Of a stretch of 64,000 nucleotides of DNA, positions 9,230-19,784 are shown in pieces. The position numbers and the translations under genes are program-made. Source of the DNA: Dendrolimus kikuchii (Eukaryota; Arthropoda; Insecta; Lepidoptera; Lasiocampidae); assembly GCA_019925095.2 (NCBI GenBank), contig CM034408.1, positions 1,054,001 to 1,118,000 on the forward strand, given 5' to 3'. Numbering within the stretch: position 1 is the first letter of the stretch; each line of letters begins with the position of its first letter. Under the pieces are notes generated by a model. That model had not been told where the DNA came from. It did not search any database and worked only from the letters and a program-made list of their open reading frames with translations.

Positions 9230-10155
9230 TTTTTTTTTCTTAATCTAAAATAATTATACCCTAACATTTACTTCGCCGCTTTTTACACTAGCTTGCTGTG
9301 CTTTGAGGACCTTCACAATCTTCTGTTCCTCAATAAGGGAAGCTCTGACAATGCGCTGTTTAACATATTTGTGGCAGAGCACTCCGCCCAGTGGTGGATT
9401 TACCAATAGGCTGAGTAGGCTGGAGCTTAGGGCGACAAAGTTTGGAGGGCGGCAAATTTGGGACCAAATTTTTTTTGTCTTACAGAAATTTAAAATATTT
9501 TATTCATATACTTAAATGTTACTGATTAATCACATAAAAAAATCTTAAATTATCCTGTTTCTATTACTCATTCAACGCCTATGCTTTGAATTATTACTAT
9601 TAATAATTTTAAAATCTTAACACATCCACCCACAGTGTGGACCTAGTAAGAGTTGATCCGTGGAGTCCGCATAAACAATTATTTATTCAACATATTTTTT
9701 TTATAATTTGGGGAGTAGCGTTTGGCTATGGCAAGAACAAACACATTGATCTCAGTTCACAATCTACTAATTATGGGAAAAAGATGATGTAATTAAGACG
9801 ATAATATTGCACAAATTATAAAGTTACAATTTTTTTAATTACTAGGATATCGATTTGTAGAGGTCGGTAGGAGCGGCAAAATATGAATAGCCTACAGGCA
9901 GCAAATGCCTAAATCCGCCCCTGACTCCGCCATATACACGTTTTACGGTCTTTTTGCGGTAGCAAAGGCGGGAACGTTCAGCGGGCCTGGCGGGCTGAAA
10001 TGCGAGGAGTTTACTCTTGCACTGTCCACACCTTTGGATCTTCTTGGGCTTCTTAACATGCTGGTAGACAATACGACCGCCTGGTGTCCTTACTGTTCTC
10101 CTTTGATTTGATTTTGTATTGTACGACAAACGTAATCTGTAAGCCGCTGCACCAT
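9230..10155 (-). pseudogene. RpL34: Ribosomal protein L34 processed pseudogene, split by hAT element
   Basis: Minus strand. An ATG at 10153-10155 starts MVQRLT, then a small frameshifting change, then a frame reading SYNTKSNQRR, VRTPGGRIVYQHVKKPKKI, RCGQCKSKL and RKKTVKRVYGGV. This is eukaryotic L34, a large-subunit ribosomal protein. The C-terminal part, starting GGVLCHKYVKQRIVRASLIE and reading on to VLKAQQ, resumes at 9388 after 535 bp of foreign DNA and ends in a TAA at 9254-9256. A T-run (9230-9238) is the copied poly(A) tail. There is no intron, there is an early frameshift, and the frame is interrupted, so it is a dead retrocopy and not the active gene. The segment 9842-9923 that appears to extend the ORF belongs to the inserted element. 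Confidence 0.9.
9389..9923. mobile_element. hAT MITE inserted in RPL34 retrocopy, 8-bp TSD
   Basis: Terminal repeats CAGTGGTGGATTTA and (inverted) TAAATCCGCCCCTG. Flanked by an exact 8-bp duplication ACTCCGCC (9381-9388 and 9924-9931) made from the RPL34 sequence. AT-rich interior without an ORF. Confidence 0.92.
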
Positions 10156-10175
10156 TTTAGAGCTTTTTGACAGCT

Positions 10176-10925
10176 GGTGACAAGAAAAAAAAAGGATTTA
10201 AATTTGAAAAAAAATATAGAATTAAAAGAAAATTATAGAAATATTTACGAAAAAGCCACGTTACGCCACATACCGTGAAAAGTTATAATTTTTTCGGTAT
10301 TTATTGATCAGTAATTACCAATGAAAAGCTGTTTCATTTGCACCCCATTTTTGACATTTCGCTGCAATAGGAGCCTTAATTATTATGTTTTAAATTTTAT
10401 CTTGTCTATGGTATAGTTTTAAAGTATCTGTGTAAATAGCATTTTTGGGCGGAATCTTAGAAAATGATTTGACGCATTACAGCCTAATACATTGAGTGTA
10501 TTTAATTTTTTTACTATAAAATGCTTCTACTTTGTGATATCATCTCAATCATATTGATATTATTAAATATCAGTAGCTAAACATTTTAATTATCTTTTGC
10601 CGAGTTTGGTAGTCTTCTATGTTCATAATACAACGAACACATCAAACAGCACCATCTATGTACCAAGTTATAAACTACGCACATGTTGGAGTTCGAAGAT
10701 CAATTGTTTTATTAGTACCACGTGTAGATGGCACTAGCAGTAATCGATATAATCATCAAAGGAATAATGTAATTCTTTTAAAACATCGATGAAACTTATA
10801 AGTGAATAAATGTAGGTAAATATGAGTCGTATAAATAGATATAAATTGTGATAATAATATGAATAAAGATTATTATCCCAACTTCGTAATAACTCTTACT
10901 AAAGGTTAGTTGCAAATGCAATTGT
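10176..10925. other. No gene seen
   Basis: AT-rich sequence. At 10655-10735 an imperfect inverted pair (CACCATCTATGTACC and GTAGATGGCAC) surrounds about 60 bp, perhaps an old MITE. Confidence 0.3.
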
Positions 10926-11115
10926 ATTAACATCATCAAAAATATCATTATCATCCGAGCGTAAGTCCCGGTAAACTTCGGAGCGTTCGCTTTGAAGCCC
11001 AAGGTCCACATTCCTACCTTTTAAGCTCAACTTTGTGCAATCTTCGACATCCTTCTTTAAGATTTGGTACGCATGTCATTCTTCACGACGTTATCGAGCC
11101 GAGGAGGCGGCAAGT
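10926..11115 (-). mobile_element. RTE-like LINE-C 3' end fragment
   Basis: Shares ATTATCATCCGAGCG, GGAGCGTTCGCT and TTGGTACGCATGTCA with the longer fragment at 35022-35395, which still encodes an RT C-terminus. Heavily decayed. Confidence 0.55.
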
Positions 11116-11180
11116 TATACTTGTGTTATATGTCGATCCCGACACCCAGACCATAGCAAATAACCAGAGCCTCTGCGTCG
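11116..11180 (-). mobile_element. tRNA-like SINE M fragment
   Basis: Carries ACACCCAGACCATAGCAAAT and AGCCTCTGCG, matching the fuller copy at 54405-54590. Confidence 0.5.
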
Positions 11181-11225
11181 AAATGAAATATTTATTCTAT
11201 GCATAAATTTAGTAGCATACAGTTT

Positions 11226-11457
11226 TTATTTATTGCAGGAGCTCAGCAAACAGGCAGACGGCCCACTTGATGGAAAGCGGTTACCATCGCCTATGGGCAT
11301 TTGCAACACCAAAGGTGCTACAAATGCGCTGCTGCTCTCTTAAGGGAGACTGGAACCTGGTCACTAATGCCGGAACACAACTCAAGGTTGTTATGGCGAC
11401 ATACTTTAGACTAGGGGTGGTAGCTATCCAGTCGGGCAAATGCCCTACCACCTGGCA
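11226..11457 (-). mobile_element. Element B, head-truncated
   Basis: Starts at the tail (TTTATTGCAGGAGCTCAGC) and stops at CACCTGGC, losing the outer 90 bp of the head. Confidence 0.85.
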
Positions 11458-12018
11458 AAAGTTAAGTACCTGTATTGGGGTCGTCGTCTTGACTATGTAT
11501 TTTTCTTTGCCATGACGATGCATTTGTTACGATTATATTCGTGTATACTTCAAAAACAGTCCTTTTTCCGGGATGAAAGACAGCATATGTCCTTTTGTAT
11601 AACTTTGACCACGTGTATGCAAAATTTCGTGACAATCTGTTGCGTAGTTAAGTTGTTAAAGCGTAACAAACAACACGCTTTCGATAATATTGAAAAGTTA
11701 TAACTTCCCCTTAAGCTCCGCTATTAGATATTTCAATTATACTGTTGGCTTATTTAGAGCAGTGTTAATCCGGACATCCGGTTTAAGGTGACGAAAGAAC
11801 TGATTCGTAAGTGTCAAGATTGTATGCGTGATCATGCGCTTGCGCATGTGTATACAATGACTCTTATTACTGACAGTGAATTAATATAAGGTTATTCGGG
11901 TTACTTTCTTGATGTTATTTACTCTAAATATGTAACATTATAACAGGGTGCATGGTTACCAGAGACGGAAAGCATGAAAGGGATATGAAAGGTTAATTAT
12001 AGCAGGTAATAAGGTGAA
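11458..12018. other. No gene seen
   Basis: No supported coding region; the small ORFs here have no recognisable product. Confidence 0.3.
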
Positions 12019-12429
12019 GCGAGAGTTGGGTATGGAAGAGAGAGCATGAAAGTAGAGTCAACGCGGTCGAGATGCGAGCACTGCGCAAAATCTGCGGAGT
12101 GACGCTCGCGGACCGCGGTCGTAATACCGAAGTAAGAAAGAGAGTTGGTCTGAAAGAGAGTGCATGATGAAAGAATGACTAAACAGATATACAATGCAAA
12201 AGTGGATCGATGCAGAAGTCGTGGAAGGCCACGACACACCTTCCATGATCAAATTGATCGTGTACTAGCGGAGGGTGATGTCAGGAGCCTTAAGAACAGA
12301 CGAGCGTGCGTGACAAGAGCTATGAATGTCAAAGAAGCGAGTGAGGTGTGTAAGAATAAGCCTGAGTGGCGCTCTGTTGTTCGTGCCTACCCCGCAAGGG
12401 AACTGGCGTGAAATTATGTATGTATGTAT
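12019..12429 (+). mobile_element. LINE-A copy with internal deletion
   Basis: Begins GCGAGAGTTGGGTATGG. About 55 bp covering the MLRWFGHVE codons are deleted between GAAAGAGAGT and GCATGATG. Ends in a TATG tail. Confidence 0.85.
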
Positions 12430-12529
12430 AATTTTAAAATTATATTAAAATATTTTTTGTAAAATTAGAAAAGATGATCTTTATACCCTGAAGATAAAGC
12501 GCGTCGTGTCGTTTTTTTTTTTTTGATAA

Positions 12530-12932
12530 CGCAAAAGGTTTTTGTTTTTGCCCGGGCGAACGAGATTGCCTGGGTCTACTACTATTTTAATTCTACCTAT
12601 TTAAGTGAATATTCTACGGGTTGAATATGGCATAGGTAAATACTTGGCTAGTGTTGGTTTACATTGAAATGGAATCGGACTGGGCGTAACTACATTCTAA
12701 GTCTCAGCCTTTCCTTCATAAAAAGCGCGGGGCACATGGGAGGAGGGTGGTTTTAGTGGGTAGTGGGTGTTGCCCGTGCAACTTCTCTGAGTCTCCACAC
12801 AAGCTGGCTTGATTATTGTTCGGATTGCCCCTTGTCAAAGAGGAAAGCCTTCGTGATCAACTATGGTCTAATCCCTTGCAAAGGACCCAGTATTGTGCGT
12901 AAATAGCATTTCCCCCGCCTTAAAAAAAAAAA
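12530..12932 (+). mobile_element. Probable LINE 3' UTR with poly(A)
   Basis: GC-richer non-coding sequence containing GGTTTTAGTGGGTAGTGGGT, similar in style to the 3' UTR of the R1-like LINE at 30790, and ending in an A-run at 12922-12933. Family not certain. Confidence 0.4.
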
Positions 12933-13286
12933 CATTGAAAAGGAATGGGAGTGTTCTTAGTTAATTAACGCAAGGGGTTAACTTTTCGGACTTGTCTGGG
13001 CCTTAAGTGGGGGATTTCCAATTGCGGAGTGAATTTAAAATTCCCAAAGACGTGAACGAGGACTGTGGTACTGGCGTTCCGAACTACCTCGCTAAACCAA
13101 ACCTTTAACCCTTCAACGCGCATGGATTGGAACGACATGGGATCTACACATATAAGATAACATATATCCTGTGACTTCACTTGTATTCCGTTCAATGGCG
13201 CCTCGCAGTGCAATAGACGTCACGCTTGATGCACATTCACAAAGGGAACGCAGATAGGCAGTGATGTCAGTCTGTGTTGTATTATA
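12933..13286. other. No gene seen
   Basis: No supported gene. The minus-strand open frame of 82 codons at 12965-13213 has no recognisable product. Confidence 0.3.
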
Positions 13287-13506
13287 TCTTATACTAATAT
13301 ATAAAGCTGAAGAGTTTGTTTGTTTGAACGCGCTAATCTCAGGAACTACTGATCTGATTGGAAAAATTCTTTCATTGTTAGATAACCCATTTATCGAGGA
13401 AGGCTATAGACTATATATCATCACACTAAGAACAATAGGAGCGGCTTTTTTTAACTTACTTTTTTTTTTACAATTCCACGCGGACAAAGTCGCGGGCAGA
13501 AGCTAG
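13287..13506 (+). mobile_element. Helitron-like family D, short form
   Basis: Runs from TCTTATACTAATATATAAAG through GCGCTAATCTCAGGAAC and CATTTATCGAGGAAGGC to GGGCAGAAGCTAG|T. Short non-autonomous form, A|T target. Confidence 0.8.
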
Positions 13507-13566
13507 TTATATATATAATAGGTAAGAACACTACACATGTTATACGTAAGTATATGTAGCCCTTCT

Positions 13567-13690
13567 TTAATGGCCGGTTCTTATATCTTACCGACTGTTC
13601 ATTTGTCCTACTATCGGTTAGTTGATATAAGCTTTATATCAGTAATGTCAAAATTCAACCAATGGTAAGGCAAGCATTAATCGAATTAGA
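13567..13690. mobile_element. MITE S, one half
   Basis: TTTAATGGCCGGTTCTTATA and the following 110 bp match the left half of 8205-8362; the right terminal repeat is missing. Confidence 0.5.
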
Positions 13691-13743
13691 GCATATTTTA
13701 GAGGTATTAATTTCTGAACATATATTTTAGTGTTAAATTGATC

Positions 13744-13790
13744 TTCTGTATTGAAAGAAAGAAAGAAAGAAATAACTTTATTTGAAGAAA
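13744..13790 (-). mobile_element. LINE 3' tail with GAAA repeats
   Basis: GAAAGAAAGAAAGAAATAAC followed by TTTATTTG: in reverse, AATAAA then a TTTC-repeat tail, as at 28609-28709 and 39135-39187. Confidence 0.45.
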
Positions 13791-13859
13791 TAACGACGTA
13801 GTATTCTAATTAGTATTAATTATATTTAAAGTAAATAATTATCTAGATTACATAGTGTT

Positions 13860-14185
13860 GGCCGAAGATCTCGCTATGCCAGTCTCAATGACATCATCCG
13901 CCGAGCTCTTGCCACCGTCGGCGTTCCAGCCGTTCTAGAGCCAAATGACTTAGTGTGCGATGATGGCAAGAGGCCGGACGGAATGTCACTAATTCCTTGG
14001 AAGATGGGACGGCCGCTTGTGTGGGAAGCGATACGCATCGACCTTCTGGCACCGTCACATCTTTCAATGACTAAATCAAAGGCCGGCAACGCTACGTCAA
14101 CAGCTGGGGATCTCAAACGGCGCAAATACGGTAACCTAGGAAGGGGTATAAAAACGCGTGTAACACCAAATATATTACACACTCG
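13860..14185 (+). pseudogene. Retroelement protein fragment with DGKRPDGM motif
   Basis: An open frame reads SLNDIIRRALATVGVPAVLE, then DDGKRPDGMSLIPWKMGRPL and VWEAIRIDLLAPSHLS. The pattern R-P-D-G ... W ... (V/T)W-(D/E) recurs next to reverse transcriptases in many invertebrate genomes, and the spacing of D and E residues is compatible with a PD-(D/E)XK-like nuclease (inference). It would precede the QRGNAAS C-terminus seen at 8736 and 31625. The 3' half and the upstream RT are missing. Not a host gene as far as I can see. Confidence 0.5.
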
Positions 14186-14232
14186 TTTATAACCTGTTTT
14201 TACGAGGGTTACTGCGATCTCATACGCACAGC

Positions 14233-14345
14233 ATTGAAGATCGTTTGTGAGTTCTAAAAGATCTCAAGCGCATTGGCTGTATGTTCTTTGAAAGTGATAA
14301 CGCATTAAACGTGTTAACAAAGTGTAAGTAATACTATAACTATGC
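14233..14345 (+). repeat. Local repeat unit T, copy 1
   Basis: Contains GAGTTCTAAAAGATCTCAAG, TATGTTCTTTGAAA and AACGTGTTAACAAAGTG. The same order of motifs recurs at 14557 and, split, at 15027/15846. Confidence 0.7.
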
Positions 14346-14387
14346 TATTGAGGTGTGAAGCTAATTAAAAGGGCTGGTATGTAGAAT

Positions 14388-14515
14388 AAAATAGAATATT
14401 CTTTATTGCACACAAGAAAGCAGTACACATCAGAATAAACAATATTTCAACAAGTACAATCAGCGGTGTTATATCTAATAGCGACTTCTTCCAGGCAATC
14501 TTCTGGAGATAATTT
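14388..14515 (-). mobile_element. LINE-H 3' end fragment
   Basis: Reverse copy of a LINE tail: TTCTTTATTGCACAC then AGCGACTTCTTCCAGGCAAT. Related to 24798-25099. Confidence 0.55.
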
Positions 14516-14556
14516 TAAATATCTAATACTGTATTACTATGTATTTGTACTGTAAT

Positions 14557-14670
14557 TAAGATCGATTGCGAGGTCTAAAAGATCTCAAACATAGTGGATG
14601 TATGTTCTTTGAAAAACACAGCGCACTGAACGTGTTAACAAATTGTTTATACGGCTATAATTATTCCATA
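14557..14670 (+). repeat. Local repeat unit T, copy 2
   Basis: GAGGTCTAAAAGATCTCAAA, TATGTTCTTTGAAAAACACA, CTGAACGTGTTAACAAA: about 324 bp downstream of copy 1. Confidence 0.7.
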
Positions 14671-15026
14671 GAGCAGTAAAATGGAATTTTGGAAGTTTAT
14701 GGACAAACGTACATATCTTACATAACAAGCAAAATCACTTATCTTAGACTTTTAAAATAAAGTTTAAAACTAACTTTGCCTCTATAGACAAGGGGTCGGC
14801 TAAAAAAGAATAAAAAACTCCAAAGTACAACAAGTCTAAGCATAAGTCTCTCCTTAATCGCTATCTCTCGTTGTTATTTTTCGTACATTCTAGAAGAATA
14901 TGATATATGTCCTCTCTTTTATTACACGTCTCACAATTGGTACTGTTTGTCTATTTCATGAGGAAAGCGAATGTCTTGAGCGGCATGTGTCTAGCTTATT
15001 AGGGGCCTTGATATGTACTATAGTAA
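14671..15026. other. No gene seen
   Basis: AT-rich spacer between repeat units; ends with ATGGAATTTTGGAAG-type sequence also present near 15920. Confidence 0.3.
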
Positions 15027-15073
15027 AGGTTAATTGTGAGTTCTAAAAGATCTCAAACGCACCGGCTATATAT

Positions 15074-15845
15074 TATTACGAGTTGCAGGACTCGAATCAA
15101 AATGCCGTTAGAATTTATTAGAACTATACAAACACGTATAACGCAGGTACAAATATAACTATACACAACCAGTCCAAACGTAATGCACGATTCAATCACA
15201 CTCGCAAAGTCCGTCACTAACGTCTTGCTTCGCTTGTGGCTATCGCTAGACTGCCGATCTCTCCATTGGGCCGTTGCTTTATACTGCACCGATATAATAT
15301 GACTGCCCGACCGCGTAGACCGAATTTCTTAGAATCATTTCGACACACCTTTTTTTTTTTTTTTATTGCAGGAGATCAGCAGACAGGCAGACGGCCCACT
15401 TGATGGAAAGTGTTTACCATCGCCTATGGACATTTGCAACACCAAAGTGCTACAAATGCGCTGCTGCTCTCTTAAGGGAAACTGGAGCCTGGTCACTAAT
15501 GCCGGAACACAACTCTAAGTTGTTATGGCGACATACTTTAGACTAGGGGTGGTAGCCATCCGGTCGGGCAAATGCCCTACCACCTGGCTATGGGTTATTT
15601 AGTCGCCTCTTACGACAGGCCGCTCGGCCGCAGGAAATTGTATTCTTTCTCCGTTCCTCCACGGATAAGGATCCACACCTGGCTAATGACTGCCATAAAA
15701 GATTACAATACACAATGGGCTATTTTCTAATGACAAATTTTAAACACAAAGTAAACAAAAGAAGTCCAAATACGGAAAGATAATAAAGTGTGCTTTTACG
15801 GTATGCAGGTGTGAATCTACTTTTGTCGGCACCTCGGTCGTAACA
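15074..15845 (-). mobile_element. Solo LTR (family G), interrupted by element B
   Basis: On the minus strand it runs TGTTACGACC-like ... CAACTCGTAATA (the last TG/CA base has mutated). Flanked by ATAT on both sides (15070-15073, 15846-15849). Contains TATAAAGC and AATAAA-type signals in LTR orientation. No internal retrotransposon sequence nearby. Without the insert it is about 450 bp. Confidence 0.8.
15349..15665 (-). mobile_element. Element B inside solo LTR, 7-bp TSD
   Basis: Full-length reverse copy from the T-run to CTCCGTTCCTCCACGGAT. The LTR sequence CACACCT is repeated on both sides, and uninterrupted LTR copies elsewhere show the empty site. Confidence 0.9.
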
Positions 15846-15930
15846 ATATTCTTTGAAAATGACAACACACTGAACGTGTTAATAAAATGTTAATACTTTA
15901 ACTATTCCATTGAGCAGTGGAATGGAATTT

Positions 15931-16238
15931 CGGGTACTGTCCTGGACGACTGAGTCGGGCGGGTGTCGTGTGAAATAAATCAATGTTGGAACTATTTTAA
16001 TTACTTAGTCCAGTGGCTCGGAGTTCGCACTGTGGTCACAAGTCACAACTAACTTACATACGCTATACGTAGCTGTACTAAACCATGCCCGCGTCTTTGT
16101 TTAAGTATTGTTAATGGGGGATTTATACAGAAAAACATATACAGCCTTACTTATAATAATCTCGTTAAGAAAAGCCATCTCTTAAGTAAGAGAATCAGAA
16201 TCAGACCCTAATCAATGAATATCTTTTTTTCACTTATA
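15931..16238. other. No gene seen
   Basis: Non-coding; no family recognised. Confidence 0.3.
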
Positions 16239-16360
16239 CATACATACATACATACATAACTTCACGCCAGTTCCCTTGCGGGGTAGGCACGAACAACAGA
16301 GCGCCATTTAGGCCCATTCTTACACACCTCACTTGCTTCTTTGACATTCATAACTCTTTG
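16239..16360 (-). mobile_element. LINE-A copy, very short, 7-bp TSD
   Basis: Only the last 120 bp of the LINE. Exact duplication ACTTATA (16232-16238 and 16361-16367). Confidence 0.85.
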
Positions 16361-17759
16361 ACTTATAATCGTGTATTACCTGTTGTTTACCTAAGAGGAG
16401 CACAGATTGATTAACGTAGGTTGTACCCAAAATATTCGACTAAAGAGGAGCTTATGGGTAAGAGTTTCACTAATCAGTTGCTGAGCAGTTTCTTTAAATT
16501 TAAGAAACGATTATAATTAAGGCCCATACTGCCATAACAAAACATGCATATAGACAAACATACCAAACAATTGTTTTTAAAGATATAGAATAATTATATA
16601 ATTTTTAATGTATTATTTTTTATACAAAATTATTTTAACGTCTTTTCGACGAGGGTTGTGTTTTGAGTTAAAAGTCAAAAGAGTATCAATTTGTTTGAAC
16701 ACAAGGTTATGTAAAAAGTTTTTAATATTTTAAAACGCATATTTTGAAAAAAAAGTGGTGATAAGTTTCAAAAACTCGCTAAAATTTGTTTTATTTTAGT
16801 TTAAAAATCGCCTTTCCATCCGGGAATTACAGCAATAATATTTTTTTCATCTTTTTATTCCCAATTATTGGCAACAAAAATCGCCGTATATTATTTTGTA
16901 ATTATACTATTGAAAAAAAAGGAAAAATAGGTTCTTTCAAAAACTCTAAAAATACTTAGAATAAAAAGCTGAAAAATTGTGTGAATTATTTTTATTTGGT
17001 AACAAAACGATCCTTATAGTAAAAGTAGAAACTGCCGTGGGCGCAGATTTCTCTTAGAAACCCGGCTATACCCTTTCTGAGAAAAAAAAACTTGAGAGGT
17101 GTCAAGGGACACCCGGATGGAATGAAGTTCCTTTCGATTAATTAGTGAAGGAATTGTAATTGGAATTGAGAGAGAGAGACAGACAGACAGACAGAGAAAC
17201 ATGCGACGCCGCACAGCTTACAATAGCTTACTATAGCAAAAAGTGTCGTGACAACTTTTCGTAAGAATTTTTTCCGTCTAGCCCCCTTTCACAACGAGCG
17301 ATAAGGAACTTCGTTCCAATAACTACCATACACACGGACAGATGAACATGATGATTTAGCACGACTCCCGTTTTTGCCAATACATATGGAACCAACACTA
17401 AAATTGAGCACCATCGTGTCCCCACCCTATTCGTGTTGGGAGCGAATTCTGTATTTACGTTTGTTTTGCATTTTATCGATAACAATGCACCGCGCGGCTC
17501 GTTATCGGCCTCGTTATGCGGCCACTTGCGATGAGTGCGCCAGTAGAGATGGGATTTGTTCGCTTTAATGTTAAAGATTTATACGGACTTTATCGATAAA
17601 ATGCAGCGAGTGTTTACGTTCCATATTTGAAATAAATATTTTATTTACATTGATTCAATTTGTTCCATTGCGTTTTTTTTTTAAACAACTATACGGACTC
17701 GAGCTCCGTGACCTTTTTTACAACTTAATTAAAAAAAAGTGAGGTCTTAATTCAAAAAA
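16361..17759. other. AT-rich non-coding stretch with two TATCGATA sites
   Basis: No gene is supported. 17000-17350 resembles a dispersed repeat (AAGGGACACCCGGATGGAAT). TATCGATA occurs at 17474-17481 and 17591-17598, flanking a GC-richer segment. In Drosophila this palindrome is the DREF core-promoter element (DRE). Confidence 0.4.
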
Positions 17760-17763
17760 AAAC

Positions 17764-17798
17764 AGTCGGGCAAATGCCCTACCACATGGCAAAATAAG
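17764..17798 (-). mobile_element. Element B hairpin fragment
   Basis: CAGTCGGGCAAATGCCCTAC and CACATGGCAAAA: only the central hairpin region survives, after an A-run. Confidence 0.6.
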
Positions 17799-18038
17799 GT
17801 GAATGTTTTGATAAATTTAAAAAGAGAAAGGTGTTCCTAATTTGGGCCAGAAGATTTCCAAAATACAAGTTCAAAAATTTAAAACTAGTAAATGGATCTT
17901 TCGATTTAGTCGGTTAGACGACTATAGCAAAAAGAGATGATGCCGTGTTTGCCTTTTTTGGTGCCACTGTTGCAGTTCACTAACAAATACGTCGTCTAAC
18001 GCAACGCGAACAAAGTTTCGCTGGCACTGTTAATGAAA

Positions 18039-18639
18039 CTAGTGGTCGCCGGGGGTCGAAATTCGACCATAATAATTAATGTCAAAGACTATACTTCTAT
18101 AATCACAGATGTCGCCAAGGCTACACTGTTAATTTGACTTGAACAATAAACAAAAGAGTATATATGCGTGTGTGTGTCAAATACATAGTAGTGTGTGTAA
18201 TATTTTTTTTATTGATTTAGTGTATTTTTATGCATGATTTAAAAAAAATATTAGCAATCTGCACTCCTTATATATATAAACTATAAATGTGCGAAATTAC
18301 ATAGTCTTTCATCCGCCAGGTATTTAGGCCGCCATTTAGCCAGGTGGTAGAGCATTTGCCCGACTGGATGGCTACCACCCCCTTAAAGTACGTCGCCATA
18401 ACAACCTTGAGTTGTGTTCCGGCGTTAGTGACCAGGATCCAGTCTCTCTTAAGAGAGCAGCAGCGAATTTGTAGCAACTTTGGTGTTGCAAATGTCCATA
18501 GGCGACGGTAACCGCTTTCCATCAAGTGGGCCGTCTGCCTGTCTGCTGATCTCCTGCAATTAAAAAAAATCCCCGCAATTTTCATAAAAAAGGGTACAAA
18601 GTTTTTGCTGTGTTTTTACTTCACGTATTAATATATAGA
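18039..18639 (-). mobile_element. Helitron-like F copy, split by element B
   Basis: CTAG end at 18039 with the palindrome GGTCGAAATTCGACC; TC end near 18639. Element B occupies the middle. Confidence 0.8.
18334..18571 (+). mobile_element. Element B, head-truncated, nested in Helitron F
   Basis: Begins at AGCCAGGTGGTAGAGCATTT and ends CTCCTGCAATTAAAAAAA. Lies within the F copy, so it is the younger insertion. Confidence 0.85.
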
Positions 18640-19414
18640 TATAAGTTAACCTAACAAAAACTTATAAAAACATCGCTTAATCCAAATAGCCTTTTAGCTG
18701 TCGATATGCATAAAATTTACTTACAAATGAACGCGAGTATCGATATCAAAATGTCCCCAGTATCCACACTTCTGTATCCCTAGCTCGTTAGTCACGATCG
18801 TCTCTGATCCGTTTCGTTTGTTTTCGTATCGTACACTCGTTCGGCGACATTATTTGGGGTGGGGGCGGATTTAATGGAGGTCTCTATCGAGATTATTAGG
18901 CTCGTGCAAAACAGCTCGGCGAAAATAAAAGAAAGATATAGCTCTTTCGCTCTAAAGAACTGTGTCACTCTTAAGCTCATTTAGTTCAATATAGACACAG
19001 AGTAGAAATCGTAACGACGACGCCTCTCGCTCCAGCTCTTTCAAGAACTAGAGCGAGTCTTATTGTGACGCGCATGGCGACATTTTAATTCATTTTCCCA
19101 CTTATGTAAGTAAAAAAATGATCTTACTTCAAAGGAAATAAATATGACTGTGCAATATTTTTTATTATTCTATATCAACAGAAAAGCATATCATATATAC
19201 ATACATATTTAAGTATTTTCACCTTTATTTTTATAGGTACAAAGATTTATTTGCAGTGTACGTATTGATGTCATTATGCTCTGTACCGGCAACTGAGCTG
19301 ATTGAGTCAGTGAGCCGATTGAACTATAGAGCTATATATTTACTAACTGAGCGAATGAAAGATTAGTTTTAAAGTGGAATATACTTTTTTGTTATCTAAT
19401 TTATTTAGAAGCTT
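18640..19414. other. No gene seen; possible decayed DNA transposon
   Basis: 18780-19080 contains several AGAGCGAG/CTCTTTCGCTCT-type inverted words reminiscent of DNA-transposon ends, but no terminal pair could be fixed. Confidence 0.3.
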
Positions 19415-19687
19415 TTTTTTATTGCTGAAGCTCAGCGGACATGCTGAAAATTAGCAATACCAGTGGTGCTGCCAATGGGCTTTCGGCCTTGAAGAAGAAG
19501 CTGGAACCTGGCCACTGATGCCGGAACACAGCGCAAAGTTGTTATGGCAGCGTGCTCTAGATCAAGGGTGGTAGGCAACCATTATATCGGGCAAATGCCT
19601 TACCACCTGGCTGTGGGTTGTTTTGTCACCTCTTACGACAGGCCACCCGGCCGCAGGAATTAGTATTATTTTTCTTTTCCTCCACGG
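19415..19687 (-). mobile_element. Element B, diverged copy
   Basis: Reverse orientation, clearly older than the others (TTTATTGCTGAAGCTCAGCG ... CTCCACGGAAT), with many substitutions and a rearranged middle. Confidence 0.75.
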
Positions 19688-19784
19688 AATAAAATTTTAG
19701 TGATGATGTTACCATGTCAGCCCTATCTTACCCTAATCATACAATTATACAAAATTTATATTAACATTAAAAAAGCCGCAGCAG

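Larger units (their letters stand above)
15027..15930 (+). repeat. Local repeat unit T, copy 3, split by a solo LTR
   Basis: The left part (15027-15073) has GAGTTCTAAAAGATCTCAAA; the right part (15846-15930) resumes with ATTCTTTGAAAATGACA and CTGAACGTGTTAATAAA. The LTR at 15074-15845 interrupts it with a 4-bp duplication. Confidence 0.75.

Noticed and set aside
9842..10129. RPL34 as a functional ribosomal protein gene
   Set aside because: Intronless, frameshifted after six codons, poly(A)-ended and split by a transposon.
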